DNA of 35,514 nucleotides from Secundilactobacillus paracollinoides DSM 15502 = JCM 11969 (GTDB lineage Bacteria > Bacillota > Bacilli > Lactobacillales > Lactobacillaceae): the NCBI RefSeq assembly GCF_001311135.1, contig NZ_BBAG01000035.1, positions 1 through 35,514 of the forward strand. The letters are read 5' to 3'. Below the pieces are notes generated by a model, which ran no database searches, was not told the origin of the DNA, and was given only the letters and a program-made list of their open reading frames with translations. Positions 9,249-17,481 of the stretch are shown here, piece by piece. Position 1 is the stretch's first letter. The number at the start of each line of letters is the position of its first letter. Both the position numbers and the translations under genes were made by a program.

Positions 9249-9275
9249 TCGAAGTTTTACCCCTCAATCTGATAT

Positions 9276-9312
9276 AAAAAGCCCAAGAACGCCCAACTCT
9301 TGGGCTTTTTAT
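9276..9312 (+). terminator. Terminator of the araBDA operon
   Basis: AAAAAGCCCAAGA and TCTTGGGCTTTTT form a perfect 13-bp stem around a 9-nt loop. It has T runs on both strands. Confidence 0.95.
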
Positions 9313-9342
9313 TTGATATTGAAACTATTGCTAACCAAAAAT

Positions 9343-9388
9343 ACAGCGTTCAGGTTCTTGTCATTACAAGAATCTGAACGCTGTTTTG
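9343..9388 (-). terminator. Terminator after mazEF
   Basis: ACAGCGTTCAG and CTGAACGCTGT, with TTCTTGT / ACAAGAA inside, make a stem of about 18 bp with a CATT loop. It lies 12 bp past the restored mazF stop. Confidence 0.8.
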
Positions 9389-9399
9389 TCGTTTCATTG

Positions 9400-9751
9400 T
9401 TAATAAATTGTCTTTGCAAAGTCAATCAGCCGATTTAGAACGGTATTACTAATTTTGCCGACGACTTCACCATGTCTGCCCACAAAATCATAATTTGGCA
9501 CTTGAAATAAGATGATTGAGCTTGATGCCACTATCAAAATCGGCTATCGGGGCATACATACGCCTATTTTCAACTTGTTTGGATGTTATCGGCATACAGA
9601 CAACCATGCCTGTTTGTTGGTTATAGCCATCATTTGAGATAACGACCATCGGCTGCTTAATGTTACCTGCCGCCGGATCGTGTCCGCCTTCCTCGTGGCC
9701 GATATGGGGTTCAGCGTCAATGTAAATGAGGTCACCTTGTTTTGGACTCAC
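9400..9751 (-). pseudogene. mazF: MazF/PemK-type endoribonuclease toxin, frameshifted as read
   Basis: The toxin of a type II toxin-antitoxin pair; MazF proteins cut mRNA at short sequence motifs. The start MSPKQGDLIYIDAEPHIGHE, then KQPMVVISNDGYN and VVCMPITSK, are the typical fold elements. The open frame breaks after DFDSGIK and stops at 9488. Two bases missing in a G run at about 9519-9522 (AAGC for AAGGGC) would restore GSIILFQVPNYDFVGRHGEV and a normal end FAKTIY at 9400, giving 117 residues, the usual MazF length. As read the toxin would be truncated to 87 residues. Its ATG overlaps the mazE stop by 4 bp, so translation is coupled. Confidence 0.85.
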
Positions 9752-10029
9752 TCAGGTTTCTCCTTCCCAATGGGTGATTCCAGACCGTAATTGCCGACTC
9801 GGTCTAGTTCGGAACGAAAATCGATATCCGAGTAAGTGCCATCAAGCCATGGATTATCTTTGGCAGCTCGATATTCTAAAGTATCATCATCTTTGGAAAC
9901 GAGAATAAACTTTTTTCCTTCAGGAACACCAGCACTTTTCGGGACTGTTAGTGTCAATGAATTACCGGTTCGTCGTGTAGCAAATTCACCAAGAATTTTT
10001 TCAGTTGATTTAGTTGCCAAGTTAGCCAC
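9748..10029 (-). CDS. mazE: MazE/AbrB-like antitoxin
   Basis: 93 residues. It is the expected partner of MazF: an N-terminal swapped-hairpin DNA-binding domain (about 14-50, FATRRTGNSLTLTVPKSAG) followed by an acidic, flexible tail (YSDIDFRSELDRVG) of the kind that wraps and blocks the toxin. The start has AGAGGTGG 8 nt upstream. A GTATATAC palindrome (10048-10055) just before the ribosome site is a candidate autoregulatory operator, since MazE-type antitoxins repress their own promoters. The pair sits between araA and the ArsR-type regulator, unrelated to arabinose use. Confidence 0.8.
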   Translation of the reverse strand: MANLATKSTEKILGEFATRRTGNSLTLTVPKSAGVPEGKKFILVSKDDDTLEYRAAKDNPWLDGTYSDIDFRSELDRVGNYGLESPIGKEKPE

Positions 10030-10092
10030 CTCTTTCTGTAATTACAAGTATATACAAAAATTTTAAAAAAGCGAGTCTTTTGATTTGAATCA

Positions 10093-10983
10093 TTAACTAT
10101 AAAACAACTTCATTTCAATGTCTTGATTATAGTTCCCAAAGCCACGACCAAAGATCGTACAACCACCGTTATTCTTGGCGTTTTTCTTGATACCAAGCCG
10201 AACAGCAAACGTGTCGCGGCTTGTATCGATATCTTCGAGTTTGACGTCAGTAAACGGCTGGCCATCTAGAAAACTGCCGTCGTGGGTCAGGCGCAGCGTT
10301 TTAAGGATGCCATACTGGTTCACGTTGTCTGGTACCCATTCAGGCGTGTACTTACCACGGGTGTCTGAGAAGTCGCCTGGTGCGGTCCATGTGCCGATCT
10401 CGGTACCGTTAATGTAGAAGGTGATGTCTGAGGGCCAAACGTTGTTAGAGAAGGGAAATTCTGAGCCTAGCTCCATTGCAAGGTCGATCATCTCAACGTT
10501 GTTTTTGGCAGTTAAATAATTTGGGAATTGGTATTCCACAAAGCCGTTGCACCACCAGATCATGCCTGCCGAGATGCGATCAGGGTCCATAAAATAGGCG
10601 GCGTTATCGACCTTGCCGATATAGTCCGTTTTACCAGCGAGGCCACACGAAGGCTTGACCGAAAAGTTCGTAAAGTGGCCAACGGGGACCTCGGTTTTGT
10701 AAGAGTCAAATTCCGGGTAAATGGTCTGAGGAAAATGCACGTTGATGTTATCAACAGTCAAACGCGATACCTTATTGTGGCCGATACGTTCAAATTTGAT
10801 AATACCTGCATCCGCGAGTTTGTTGAGATGTTGTAACACAATGGTGCCGCTCAGTCCCAACTCGCTGGAAAGGTCATGCACGCTCATCTTACGTGCTGAG
10901 AGTTTTTGAATGATGCGCAGTCGAACTGGACTAGCAAGTGCTTTATAGACGGGAAGAGAGCTTAATGTGATATCCGCTTCCAT
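10093..10983 (-). CDS. ArsR-family regulator with a long C-terminal sensor domain
   Basis: 296 residues, much longer than a classical ArsR (about 100). Residues 8-85 are an ArsR-type winged helix: LPVYKALASPVRLRIIQKLS, then the recognition region LSSELGLSGTIVLQHLNKL. The remaining 210 or so residues contain aromatic, beta-rich segments (GMIWWCNGFVEYQFPN, DITFYINGTEIGTWTAPGDF) that look like a jelly-roll ligand-binding domain. The classic ArsR metal-binding cysteine motif is absent. It is divergent from the GH43 gene, so it probably senses an arabinoside or a product and controls GH43 and the MFS gene. The ligand and the direction of control are inference. GGAGG precedes the ATG. Confidence 0.8.
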   Translation of the reverse strand: MEADITLSSLPVYKALASPVRLRIIQKLSARKMSVHDLSSELGLSGTIVLQHLNKLADAGIIKFERIGHNKVSRLTVDNINVHFPQTIYPEFDSYKTEVPVGHFTNFSVKPSCGLAGKTDYIGKVDNAAYFMDPDRISAGMIWWCNGFVEYQFPNYLTAKNNVEMIDLAMELGSEFPFSNNVWPSDITFYINGTEIGTWTAPGDFSDTRGKYTPEWVPDNVNQYGILKTLRLTHDGSFLDGQPFTDVKLEDIDTSRDTFAVRLGIKKNAKNNGGCTIFGRGFGNYNQDIEMKLFYS

Positions 10984-11449
10984 GGGAATGCCTCCAATAA
11001 TAAGGTTGATTGTTAATTAAGTAACAATAATTATATTGAGATTGAATCGTAATTTAACTGGACAAGTTCATTTTACCAATGCTTTTATTGTTTTAAAACT
11101 AAAATAGCAAAATAGTTTGGAATTAGTATGGAAATTCATGCGATATATTATTTAGATGCGTTTGCACCATTGAAATTTTAAATGAATTATCGAAATATAA
11201 GCTGATTTATAGGCGATTGATTGATGCCTGTTGCTGACAATATTATGATTTTGTTTAGTTTTTTTAAGCCAACTAATCAGATGAAAATTCCTTGATTTAT
11301 TCAATAAATATTTATTTCGATTTTAAATTCATCAGTATAAAATGATAGTTTATATGGTTTATTAGGATGAAATAGGTCAATGATTGCGTTTTTAACAATA
11401 AAAAGGTTGCTAGTAATCAAAAAAACACACTAAAACATCAAAAAGCATA
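10984..11449. other. AT-rich intergenic region between divergent ArsR-type and GH43 genes
   Basis: No gene. It is very AT-rich, with many A and T tracts, and may be bent DNA holding promoter and operator sites for both divergent genes. AGTATAAAATGATAG at about 11335 resembles the GTATAAATATAA repeats upstream of araB, but weakly. Confidence 0.4.
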
Positions 11450-11478
11450 TTGTAATCGCTTTCGGCTCATTTTATGAT
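11450..11478 (+). promoter_or_regulatory. Promoter of the GH43-MFS operon with an overlapping cre-like site
   Basis: TTGTAA (11450-11455), 17 bp and TATGAT (11473-11478) form a strong promoter. TGTAATCGCTTTCG (11451-11464) overlaps the -35 and matches the core TGNAANCG...C of the cre consensus. CcpA binding there would block the promoter. The ribosome site is AAGGAG, at 11523-11528. Confidence 0.65.
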
Positions 11479-11539
11479 AAAACCGTGCACAAGAGGAACA
11501 AGCTACGTAGTGATAAAAGTCTTAAGGAGATCGTAAAAC

Positions 11540-12514
11540 ATGGCGAACACAAATCAATATATCAATCCGCTCATTGTTCAACGGGCAGATCCATATATCT
11601 ACAAACACACTGATGGTTACTACTATTTCACAGCTTCAGTGCCAGCCTATAACTTGATTGAAATCCGTCGAGCTAAAACATTAGCCGGCCTAGCACATGC
11701 TGCACCAAGAACGATTTGGCGTAAACATGAAAGCGGTCCCATGAGTCAGCTGATTTGGGCGCCGGAACTGCACTATATTGATGGCAAATGGTTCGTCTAT
11801 TTTGCAGCGGCTGAAACCACTGCGCTAGACGAAAACGGGATGTTTCAACACCGGATGTTCTGTATCGAGTGCGATGCTGAAAACCCAATGGAAAACGAGG
11901 ACAACTGGTTTGAACACGGCCAAGTCGTTACCGACAAGGATACGTTCTGCCTGGATGCCACGTGCTTTGAAGCTAACGACAAATTGTATTACGTTTGGGC
12001 TCAAAAAGATAAGGCCATTCGCGGTAATTCCAACTTATACATTGCTGAAATGGAAAATCCTTGGACACTCAAGACGAAACCAGTCATGTTGTCTAAGCCA
12101 GAATTCGATTGGGAAATTATCGGCTTCTGGGTCAATGAAGGACCAGCTATTATTCACCGCAACGGTCGTTACTTCTTAACCTATTCTGCAAGCGCTACCG
12201 ATGAGAACTACGCCATGGGCATGCTGACTGTCAGTGACGACGCCGACTTGCTCGATGCCGCTAATTGGGCAAAGTCAAAGGAACCCGTTTTTAAGAGCGA
12301 TTTAGCAACCCATCAATATGGCCCAGGTCACAATTCGTTTACGATCGCTGAAGATGGCGAAACCGATATTATGGTCTACCACTGCCGCGATTACACCGAG
12401 ATCAAGGGTGATCCATTGTATGATCCAAATCGTCATACAAAGGTTCAACCATTTACTTGGAACGACGATGGCACACCAAACTTTGGCAAGCCAGTTCCTT
12501 ACAATTACGATTAA
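11540..12514 (+). CDS. GH43 exo-acting alpha-L-arabinofuranosidase, intracellular
   Basis: 324 residues, a single five-bladed GH43 catalytic domain with no signal peptide or binding module. It should therefore trim short imported arabino-oligosaccharides to L-arabinose in the cytoplasm. The catalytic triad of clan GH-F is visible: base Asp17 in RADPYIY, pKa-modulating Asp139 in CLDATCF, and acid Glu200 in VNEGPAI. The pattern resembles the GH43_26-type arabinofuranosidases, although the subfamily is an estimate. It starts with MANTNQYINP after AAGGAG, and it is followed 49 bp later by an MFS symporter in the same operon, its probable substrate importer. Beta-xylosidase activity is the main alternative. 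Confidence 0.88.
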   Translation: MANTNQYINPLIVQRADPYIYKHTDGYYYFTASVPAYNLIEIRRAKTLAGLAHAAPRTIWRKHESGPMSQLIWAPELHYIDGKWFVYFAAAETTALDENGMFQHRMFCIECDAENPMENEDNWFEHGQVVTDKDTFCLDATCFEANDKLYYVWAQKDKAIRGNSNLYIAEMENPWTLKTKPVMLSKPEFDWEIIGFWVNEGPAIIHRNGRYFLTYSASATDENYAMGMLTVSDDADLLDAANWAKSKEPVFKSDLATHQYGPGHNSFTIAEDGETDIMVYHCRDYTEIKGDPLYDPNRHTKVQPFTWNDDGTPNFGKPVPYNYD

Positions 12515-12563
12515 TCAATCTAAACCGTCAAGTTTATACCGAATAGAAATGGAGTGAATTATC

Positions 12564-13814
12564 TTGGATAATACACAACCAAGACAGAAAAAAGATTTCT
12601 GGGGCTTTCCAGTCACCGATTTTACTTACTTCTTCCAGTGGCAAATTATTAACGGGTATTTAACCCTCTGGATGGAACAACAGGGTCATTTGGACGGAAC
12701 CACAGCTGGGTTCGTCTTCTCAATGATGGCCTTCATGTCACTGATCTTCCAACCAATCTTTGGGATCATCTCTGACCGCCTTGTGTTCAAAAAGAACTTA
12801 CTGGTCATCATTGCGATTGCCTCAATTTTAATTGGACCGTACTTCCAGTGGTTATTCTTACCATTAGTTCACATTAACGCTGCGTTAGTTGCCGTTGTTA
12901 CTGGTATCTTCCTCAGTTTCGTGTTCAATGGTGGGGTTGCCGTTGTTGAACAATATGTCCAACGTGCTAGTCTGGCTAACAAGTTTGAATATGCCCACTC
13001 ACGGATGGGTGGTTCCTTGGCCGGTGCCTGTGCCTCATTTGCAGGTGGGAAGTTATTCCTCTGGTCACCAAACTCAATCTTTTGGGCATGTACTGTAATG
13101 GGGATCATCTTGACCTTGACGATCACCTTCAGTGATAAGATCCACATGGAAAATGCCGCCGCTGCTGGTGACACTAGCGACTCATTGGACTGGAGTTTAA
13201 TTGGTCAAATCTTCAAGATCCGTAACTTCTGGATCTTATCGATCTTCTACATTGGGACTTCAGCTTTGTACGATGTGTTCGACCAACAATTCGTTATCTT
13301 CTTCAAGACGTTCTTCCACACAACTGCTGCCGCAACCACGGCCTACAGTTACACAACTACTGCACAAATTGCTTTGGAATTCTTACTGATGTTCCCAATG
13401 CCATGGTTGATCAACAAGATCGGTTCACGTAATGGTTTGATTGCCTACGGGGTTATCCTCTGCATCCGGATCGTCGGTAGTGCCTTAGCACCAAGTGCCG
13501 CACTGGTTATCATCCTTCGTTTGCTTGCCGGCTTCGAAATGCCTTTGGTCTTAACTTCAATCATGAAGTACATTGCCGGAGCCTTCGATATCCGTGTCTA
13601 CGCCACCGTTTACGCGTTGTCGTCGAACTTTGCTAAGCAAATATCCGTCTTCATCTTCTCAACTGTTGCCGGTAATTTGTACGACTCAATTGGTTTCCAA
13701 CACACGTACTTCATCTTGGGCGCCATTGTTGCCGTTGCAACCATCATCGCTGCCCTCTTCTTAACGAAGGAAGACCCAGTTCAAGCTGGTGAAGTTGCAG
13801 CTAAGAAAGAATAA
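12564..13814 (+). CDS. MFS oligosaccharide:H+ symporter (LacY-like), probable arabinoside importer
   Basis: 416 residues with about twelve membrane helices in two halves and a charged central loop (about 193-213, DKIHMENAAAAGDTSDSLD). The N-terminal FWGFPVTDFTYFFQWQIING and the loop EYAHSRMGGSLAGA, where LacY has YGRARMWGSLGWAL, mark the oligosaccharide:H+ symporter family. The start codon is TTG (12564): GGAG at 12551-12554 is well placed and no ATG suits. It is cotranscribed with the intracellular GH43, so imported alpha-arabino-oligosaccharides are the likely substrate. A terminator follows at 13885. Confidence 0.88.
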   Translation: MDNTQPRQKKDFWGFPVTDFTYFFQWQIINGYLTLWMEQQGHLDGTTAGFVFSMMAFMSLIFQPIFGIISDRLVFKKNLLVIIAIASILIGPYFQWLFLPLVHINAALVAVVTGIFLSFVFNGGVAVVEQYVQRASLANKFEYAHSRMGGSLAGACASFAGGKLFLWSPNSIFWACTVMGIILTLTITFSDKIHMENAAAAGDTSDSLDWSLIGQIFKIRNFWILSIFYIGTSALYDVFDQQFVIFFKTFFHTTAAATTAYSYTTTAQIALEFLLMFPMPWLINKIGSRNGLIAYGVILCIRIVGSALAPSAALVIILRLLAGFEMPLVLTSIMKYIAGAFDIRVYATVYALSSNFAKQISVFIFSTVAGNLYDSIGFQHTYFILGAIVAVATIIAALFLTKEDPVQAGEVAAKKE

Positions 13815-13884
13815 CCATTGCCGCAAACAATGCAGAAACGCGATTTTCATAAATAGTAAACTTTAAAACACTTTCACTTACTTG

Positions 13885-13918
13885 TGGGACTCCAGGAATA
13901 TTCTTGGGGTCCCTTTTT
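13885..13918 (+). terminator. Terminator of the GH43-MFS operon
   Basis: GGGACTCCA and TTGGGGTCCC pair around GGAATATTC, followed by five T. Confidence 0.85.
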
Positions 13919-13964
13919 AGAACATGTCAAAAGGCGATTATTAACTGGAACTGCCTTGTCGCTC

Positions 13965-14425
13965 CGTTCCACCGTTCGGCCCTGCAGGCTGAAGTGGGGT
14001 CGCGTAGGAGCTATTGAATTTCCTTTCAGAAATTCAATAGCTCCTACGTCTTCCGTAATAGTAAATGACCAAAGTACGGACATCAACTATCACCGACAAC
14101 ACAGCCTGCAATGCCGAACAGTTCCACTCCACTCCGCTACGATACCTGTAATTATGTTCCTAGATGGCGAGGCTTCAAAAGTGGCGTCATGAAACCTGTT
14201 AATTAAGCGTTACTGGTGCCTAGCACATTGGGAGAAGCATTGCTGCCAGTGTCCTTAATAGCAGTCGAGGGCGGATTCTCTCCAAACTAGTTTTAACGCC
14301 ATTGTGATACTTAACTAGTAGTAAAAAGGGTGCACAATGTCAGTGGAATGCAGCAATTTGGCCCGGTATCGAACCACTTCGATGCCGGGCCAAATTGCGG
14401 AATGTAACGGACTATAACGGCCTAT
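13965..14425 (-). repeat. Degenerate composite intergenic element E2 (inverted partner of 2096-2660)
   Basis: Read on the reverse strand this block follows E1 landmark by landmark. It carries a perfect 20-bp hairpin (14003-14022 with 14029-14048, loop CTTTCA) whose arms contain GGAGCTATTGAATTTC; the same place in E1 is decayed. The other hairpin (GCAATTTGGCCCGG...CCGGGCCAAATTGC, about 14364-14398) is compact here but is split by about 110 bp in E1. No gene is supported; open frames over it are not shared with E1. It lies between two converging transcription units. Confidence 0.75.
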
Positions 14426-14441
14426 TTTACCCATCATTGCC

Positions 14442-14477
14442 CAAAAAAGCGCCCAGGGTGATAAGCCCTAGGCGCTA
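14442..14477 (-). terminator. Terminator after the AraC-type regulator and small membrane gene
   Basis: On the reverse strand, AGCGCCTAGGGC and GCCCTGGGCGCT pair with one mismatch around TTATCAC and run into six T. Confidence 0.85.
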
Positions 14478-14482
14478 CGCTA

Positions 14483-14683
14483 TTATTCCTTCCCGCGATT
14501 CCCGCGTCGATCCAATGAAAAACTAACGTAGATGAGCACGAGCACGATGCCGGCACCGAAAATCGTGGTGAGGTTATTTGCAATTTGACCAGATTTAACG
14601 GCCCAGGCGATCCAGATCAGGATGATCTGAAGGACCCAAGAAACGATGGATTGTCCGGCGAAGTGTTTGGTAAAGAGTTTCAT
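14483..14683 (-). CDS. Small two-helix membrane protein, 66 residues
   Basis: The family is not recognised. It has a short basic start (MKLFTKHFAGQ), two hydrophobic helices (WVLQIILIWIAWAV and IFGAGIVLVLIYVSF), and a basic tail, RRGNRGKE. The start is supported by GGAGG 9 nt upstream. That ribosome site directly follows the stop of the AraC-type regulator, so the two are probably cotranscribed and perhaps translationally coupled. A terminator follows 6 bp after the stop. A link to sugar transport is only suggested by position. Confidence 0.75.
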   Translation of the reverse strand: MKLFTKHFAGQSIVSWVLQIILIWIAWAVKSGQIANNLTTIFGAGIVLVLIYVSFSLDRRGNRGKE

Positions 14684-14694
14684 GATAGTGCCTC

Positions 14695-15660
14695 CTATGG
14701 CTGTAAAGTTTCTGGCAGACTGCCGTTTTCTGGAATGTAGTCGATGGAATCCGCGATTCGTTTTGGAATGGGAATCTGTGGATCGACATGTGGATTGTTG
14801 AGGTGAATTGAGTTATTGCACTTGCGGTACTCGGAAGGGGAGAGCCCCATTTCAGCCTTGAACTTGCGCATGAAGACTTTCGGGTCGTTGAAGTATGAAT
14901 TGTAGGCGATCTCCTTGATGGACATTTCGGTTCGAATGAGCAACAGGGTAGCGACTTCGATCTTAATGTGATTGAGGTACTTGAGTGTTGACATGCCGGT
15001 GTATTTTTTAAACAGCCGGGTGAGGTAATCAGGATTTAAATGCACCTTATCCGCAATTTCTGCAACGGTGAGGTCATTGGTAATGTTGGCGCGAATCCAC
15101 TCCTTTACGTTGTCGATTCGCGAGCTTTCATTATCTGGATCAAAGTTATGCCAGTAGGTGTTGTAGAGCTGAATGAGGAGCGCTGATACCAAATAGTCGC
15201 GTTCTTCGATAAACGATAATTCGTTGTGAATTGACAAGATCTGATGAATTAAGATCGTTGTTTGGTCCGCATCGACCAGCTTAAACACCAGCGGTAAATA
15301 CAACTCCTTATCCGTGTGATCGGTATCCTTGGTTTGCACCCGCGGAAAGAGGTCCTGTGCTTGGACATTTAACAGCTGTTCAGGCTGCTGAGAGAAGAAA
15401 TGCAGCCAGTAAAAGTCGATATCAGTTGATTTTTGATAGCCGACCATCTTCGTAAAGGGTGGGACGATCAGGATCTCGTTTTTATGCAACACGAGCTGTT
15501 GCTGCCCGACTTCTAGATATAAAGGCTCATTAATACAAAAAATAAGTTCATAGTCGCCCTTGTGAAACATCTCTTTATGTTGCCAAGGTCCTTCGTCTTT
15601 GAATTCGCCACCTTTATAAAAGAGCAGTGTTTTTGAAAGCGTAAATGTAGAAAATAACAC
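14695..15660 (-). CDS. AraC-family transcriptional regulator
   Basis: About 321 residues. The N-terminal half is a cupin-like sugar-binding domain (LYLEVGQQQLVLHKNEILIV). The C-terminal 100 residues hold the two helix-turn-helix motifs of the AraC family: LTVAEIADKVHLNPDYLTRL and MSIKEIAYNSYFNDPKVFMR, ending LSPSEYRK. AAGGAGG lies only 2 nt before the ATG at 15666 but 8 nt before the in-frame GTG at 15660, so GTG is the better start (the ATG would add two residues). It is divergent from the GPH symporter and GH127 genes, and the 376 bp between them carry an array of direct repeats. It is probably the activator of that operon, responding to arabinose or a beta-arabinoside. Confidence 0.9.
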   Translation of the reverse strand: MLFSTFTLSKTLLFYKGGEFKDEGPWQHKEMFHKGDYELIFCINEPLYLEVGQQQLVLHKNEILIVPPFTKMVGYQKSTDIDFYWLHFFSQQPEQLLNVQAQDLFPRVQTKDTDHTDKELYLPLVFKLVDADQTTILIHQILSIHNELSFIEERDYLVSALLIQLYNTYWHNFDPDNESSRIDNVKEWIRANITNDLTVAEIADKVHLNPDYLTRLFKKYTGMSTLKYLNHIKIEVATLLLIRTEMSIKEIAYNSYFNDPKVFMRKFKAEMGLSPSEYRKCNNSIHLNNPHVDPQIPIPKRIADSIDYIPENGSLPETLQP

Positions 15661-15683
15661 AATCATAACCTCCTTTTTGTGAT

Positions 15684-15889
15684 GTCGGAAACCGTCACTA
15701 AAAGTTCAAAATGAACAATTGGTTTTAATATCTGAAATGGTCACTATATGTCGAAAATGTTTCTAATCAACGTCTGATTCAGTATGAATTTAACATTCGT
15801 AAACTCAACTTACAATGGTTAAGTCGGAAACAGTAACCCTTTTTGCTATTATAGCCCTTTTTTGTTAATTTGGAAACGCTTACTATATA
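15684..15889 (+). promoter_or_regulatory. GPH-GH127 promoter with direct-repeat operator array and cre
   Basis: Four imperfect copies of GTCGGAAACNGTNACTA start at 15684, 15730, 15823 and 15869. Each outer pair is 46 bp apart. Two weaker copies lie at 15750 and 15772. Direct repeats of this length are what AraC-type dimers bind. The last copy overlaps the promoter TTGTTA (15862-15867), 16 bp, TATATA (15884-15889). TTGGAAACGCTTACTA (15870-15885) also fits the cre consensus WTGNAANCGNWNNCWW. GTTC AAAAT GAAC (15704-15716) lies on the AraC-gene side. Confidence 0.5.
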
Positions 15890-16042
15890 GATGCAAGCAA
15901 AAATCCATCCCGGGATATGGAGGGAATGCAGGACTTGTCCCGTATTCATGCATTGTAGATAATCGAGCAATATCGTTTCAAATGACGCATTTTATTTTTT
16001 GAAGAATCACGCTTTTTCAATTATAAGTTGTAGGCTTAAATT

Positions 16043-17451
16043 ATGAGCGCAAATGCAGACCACGCCGATCAGCACACTGCCGTTGCCAGTTCACTACTCA
16101 ACGACCGGTTGCCTTGGCACAGAAAAATCACCTATGGGTTCACTGATATGTCTGGGAACCTGCTATACTGTATCATTAGTTCTTACATGTTATACTTCTT
16201 CACAAATGTCTTCGGACTTGGCGTTGGGACAGCTGGTGGCCTACTACTGGTTGGTCGTTTCTTCGATGCCATTGGTGCCCCAGTCATGGGGATCTTAGTC
16301 GACCATACTCATAGTAAATATGGGAAGAACCGGCCATGGTTCCTCTGGATGTCACTCCCATTTGCTGTTTTCGTTTGGTTACTGTTCACAACGCCAGCTC
16401 TGAGCGGCACAGCAAAAATCGTTTACGCTGGGGTAACTTACATCTTGGCTGACTTGTCCTACACAGCCATGTCGACACCGATTACGTCAGTTTTGCCCAA
16501 TCTAACATCAAACTCTGATGACCGGATGTCAGCTAATTCCATTCGACTGGTTCTTGGTAACGTTGGGAACTTCTTCGCCGTTACCTTCATCATGCCATTT
16601 GCGAGTTTGCTTGGGCACGGCAACCAACAACGCGGTTGGTCGTTAGCCGTTGGGGTCTACGCCATCATCGCGTTTATCCTGCTGATCATTGCGTTCCTCG
16701 ACATGCGTGAAAAAAACATCGCCGAAGAAAAAATTATTACGATTCGTGAAAGTTTTAAAGCAGCAGCTGGTAACTGGCCATGGGTCATTATCGTGTTAGC
16801 CAACCTGATTTACTGGACAGCCTATACGGAGCGTAACGCTGCGTTGCCATACTACTTCCAGTACAATTTGGGCAATTCAAGTTTAACCTCATTCTTCAAC
16901 GGCTTTTCAATCATCCAAGTGCTTGGGATGGCCGCCGTCCCATTCTTTGCTAAGTATCTGCATAAATGGGGAACCACAGTGTTTATGCTTGCCCTGACAA
17001 TGATTGGCCAAATTTGGATGGGGCTTGCCGGTGCCAACGTGACGTCAGCTTGATCGGCTGGTGTATCGCATGTATCGGTTCTGGGAGTGCCTGCACGATG
17101 TTCTTCGCCATGGTTGGTGATACCGTTGACTTTGGTGAATGGCGCAACCATATCCGTGCAAATGGCTTCCTGACTGCGATCGGTGCTTCATTCTGTATCC
17201 AAATGGGTTCTGGGTTTGGGTCATTCATCGCTTCCATGATTATGAAAGCCGCTGGGTTTACTGCTTCTAAGGCGCACCAAACGGCTGCAAGTATGACTGG
17301 TATTAAATTCTCATTTGTTTGGATTCCAGTCATTATTTACGCGGTAAGCTTGATTTTGATTATCGTTTACCGGAAGTGGGAAAACCACGAACCAATCGTT
17401 AAGGCTGATTTAGCAAAGCGGAATGCCGAAGCTGAAAAGGCCGCTGAATAA
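16043..17451 (+). pseudogene. GPH-family glycoside:cation symporter, frameshifted as read
   Basis: An integral membrane symporter of the glycoside-pentoside-hexuronide family, about twelve helices. Early signatures are WHRKITYGFTDMSGNLLYC and GRFFDAIGAPVMGILVDHTH, the latter a family hallmark. The first frame ends at 17053. The next frame continues from LIGWCIACIGSGSACTMFFA through MVGDTVDFGEW (another hallmark) to 17451. One missing T in TT at 17050-17051 explains the break, and repair gives 469 residues, a normal length. The start ATG has no strong ribosome site. The gene is 30 bp upstream of the GH127 gene, so it probably imports beta-L-arabinofuranosyl disaccharides or related arabinosides. 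A consensus error is likelier than decay. Confidence 0.88.
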
Positions 17452-17481
17452 TCGACATAAAAGAGAAAAGAGGGACTTTCA

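Noticed and set aside
13884..14192. Open frames on both strands over element E2
   Set aside because: They overlay the terminator and a perfect 20-bp hairpin, have no ribosome site, and are not shared with E1.
2096..14425. Composite transposon carrying the ara genes
   Set aside because: No transposase, no clean terminal repeats or target duplications, and both copies are badly decayed.
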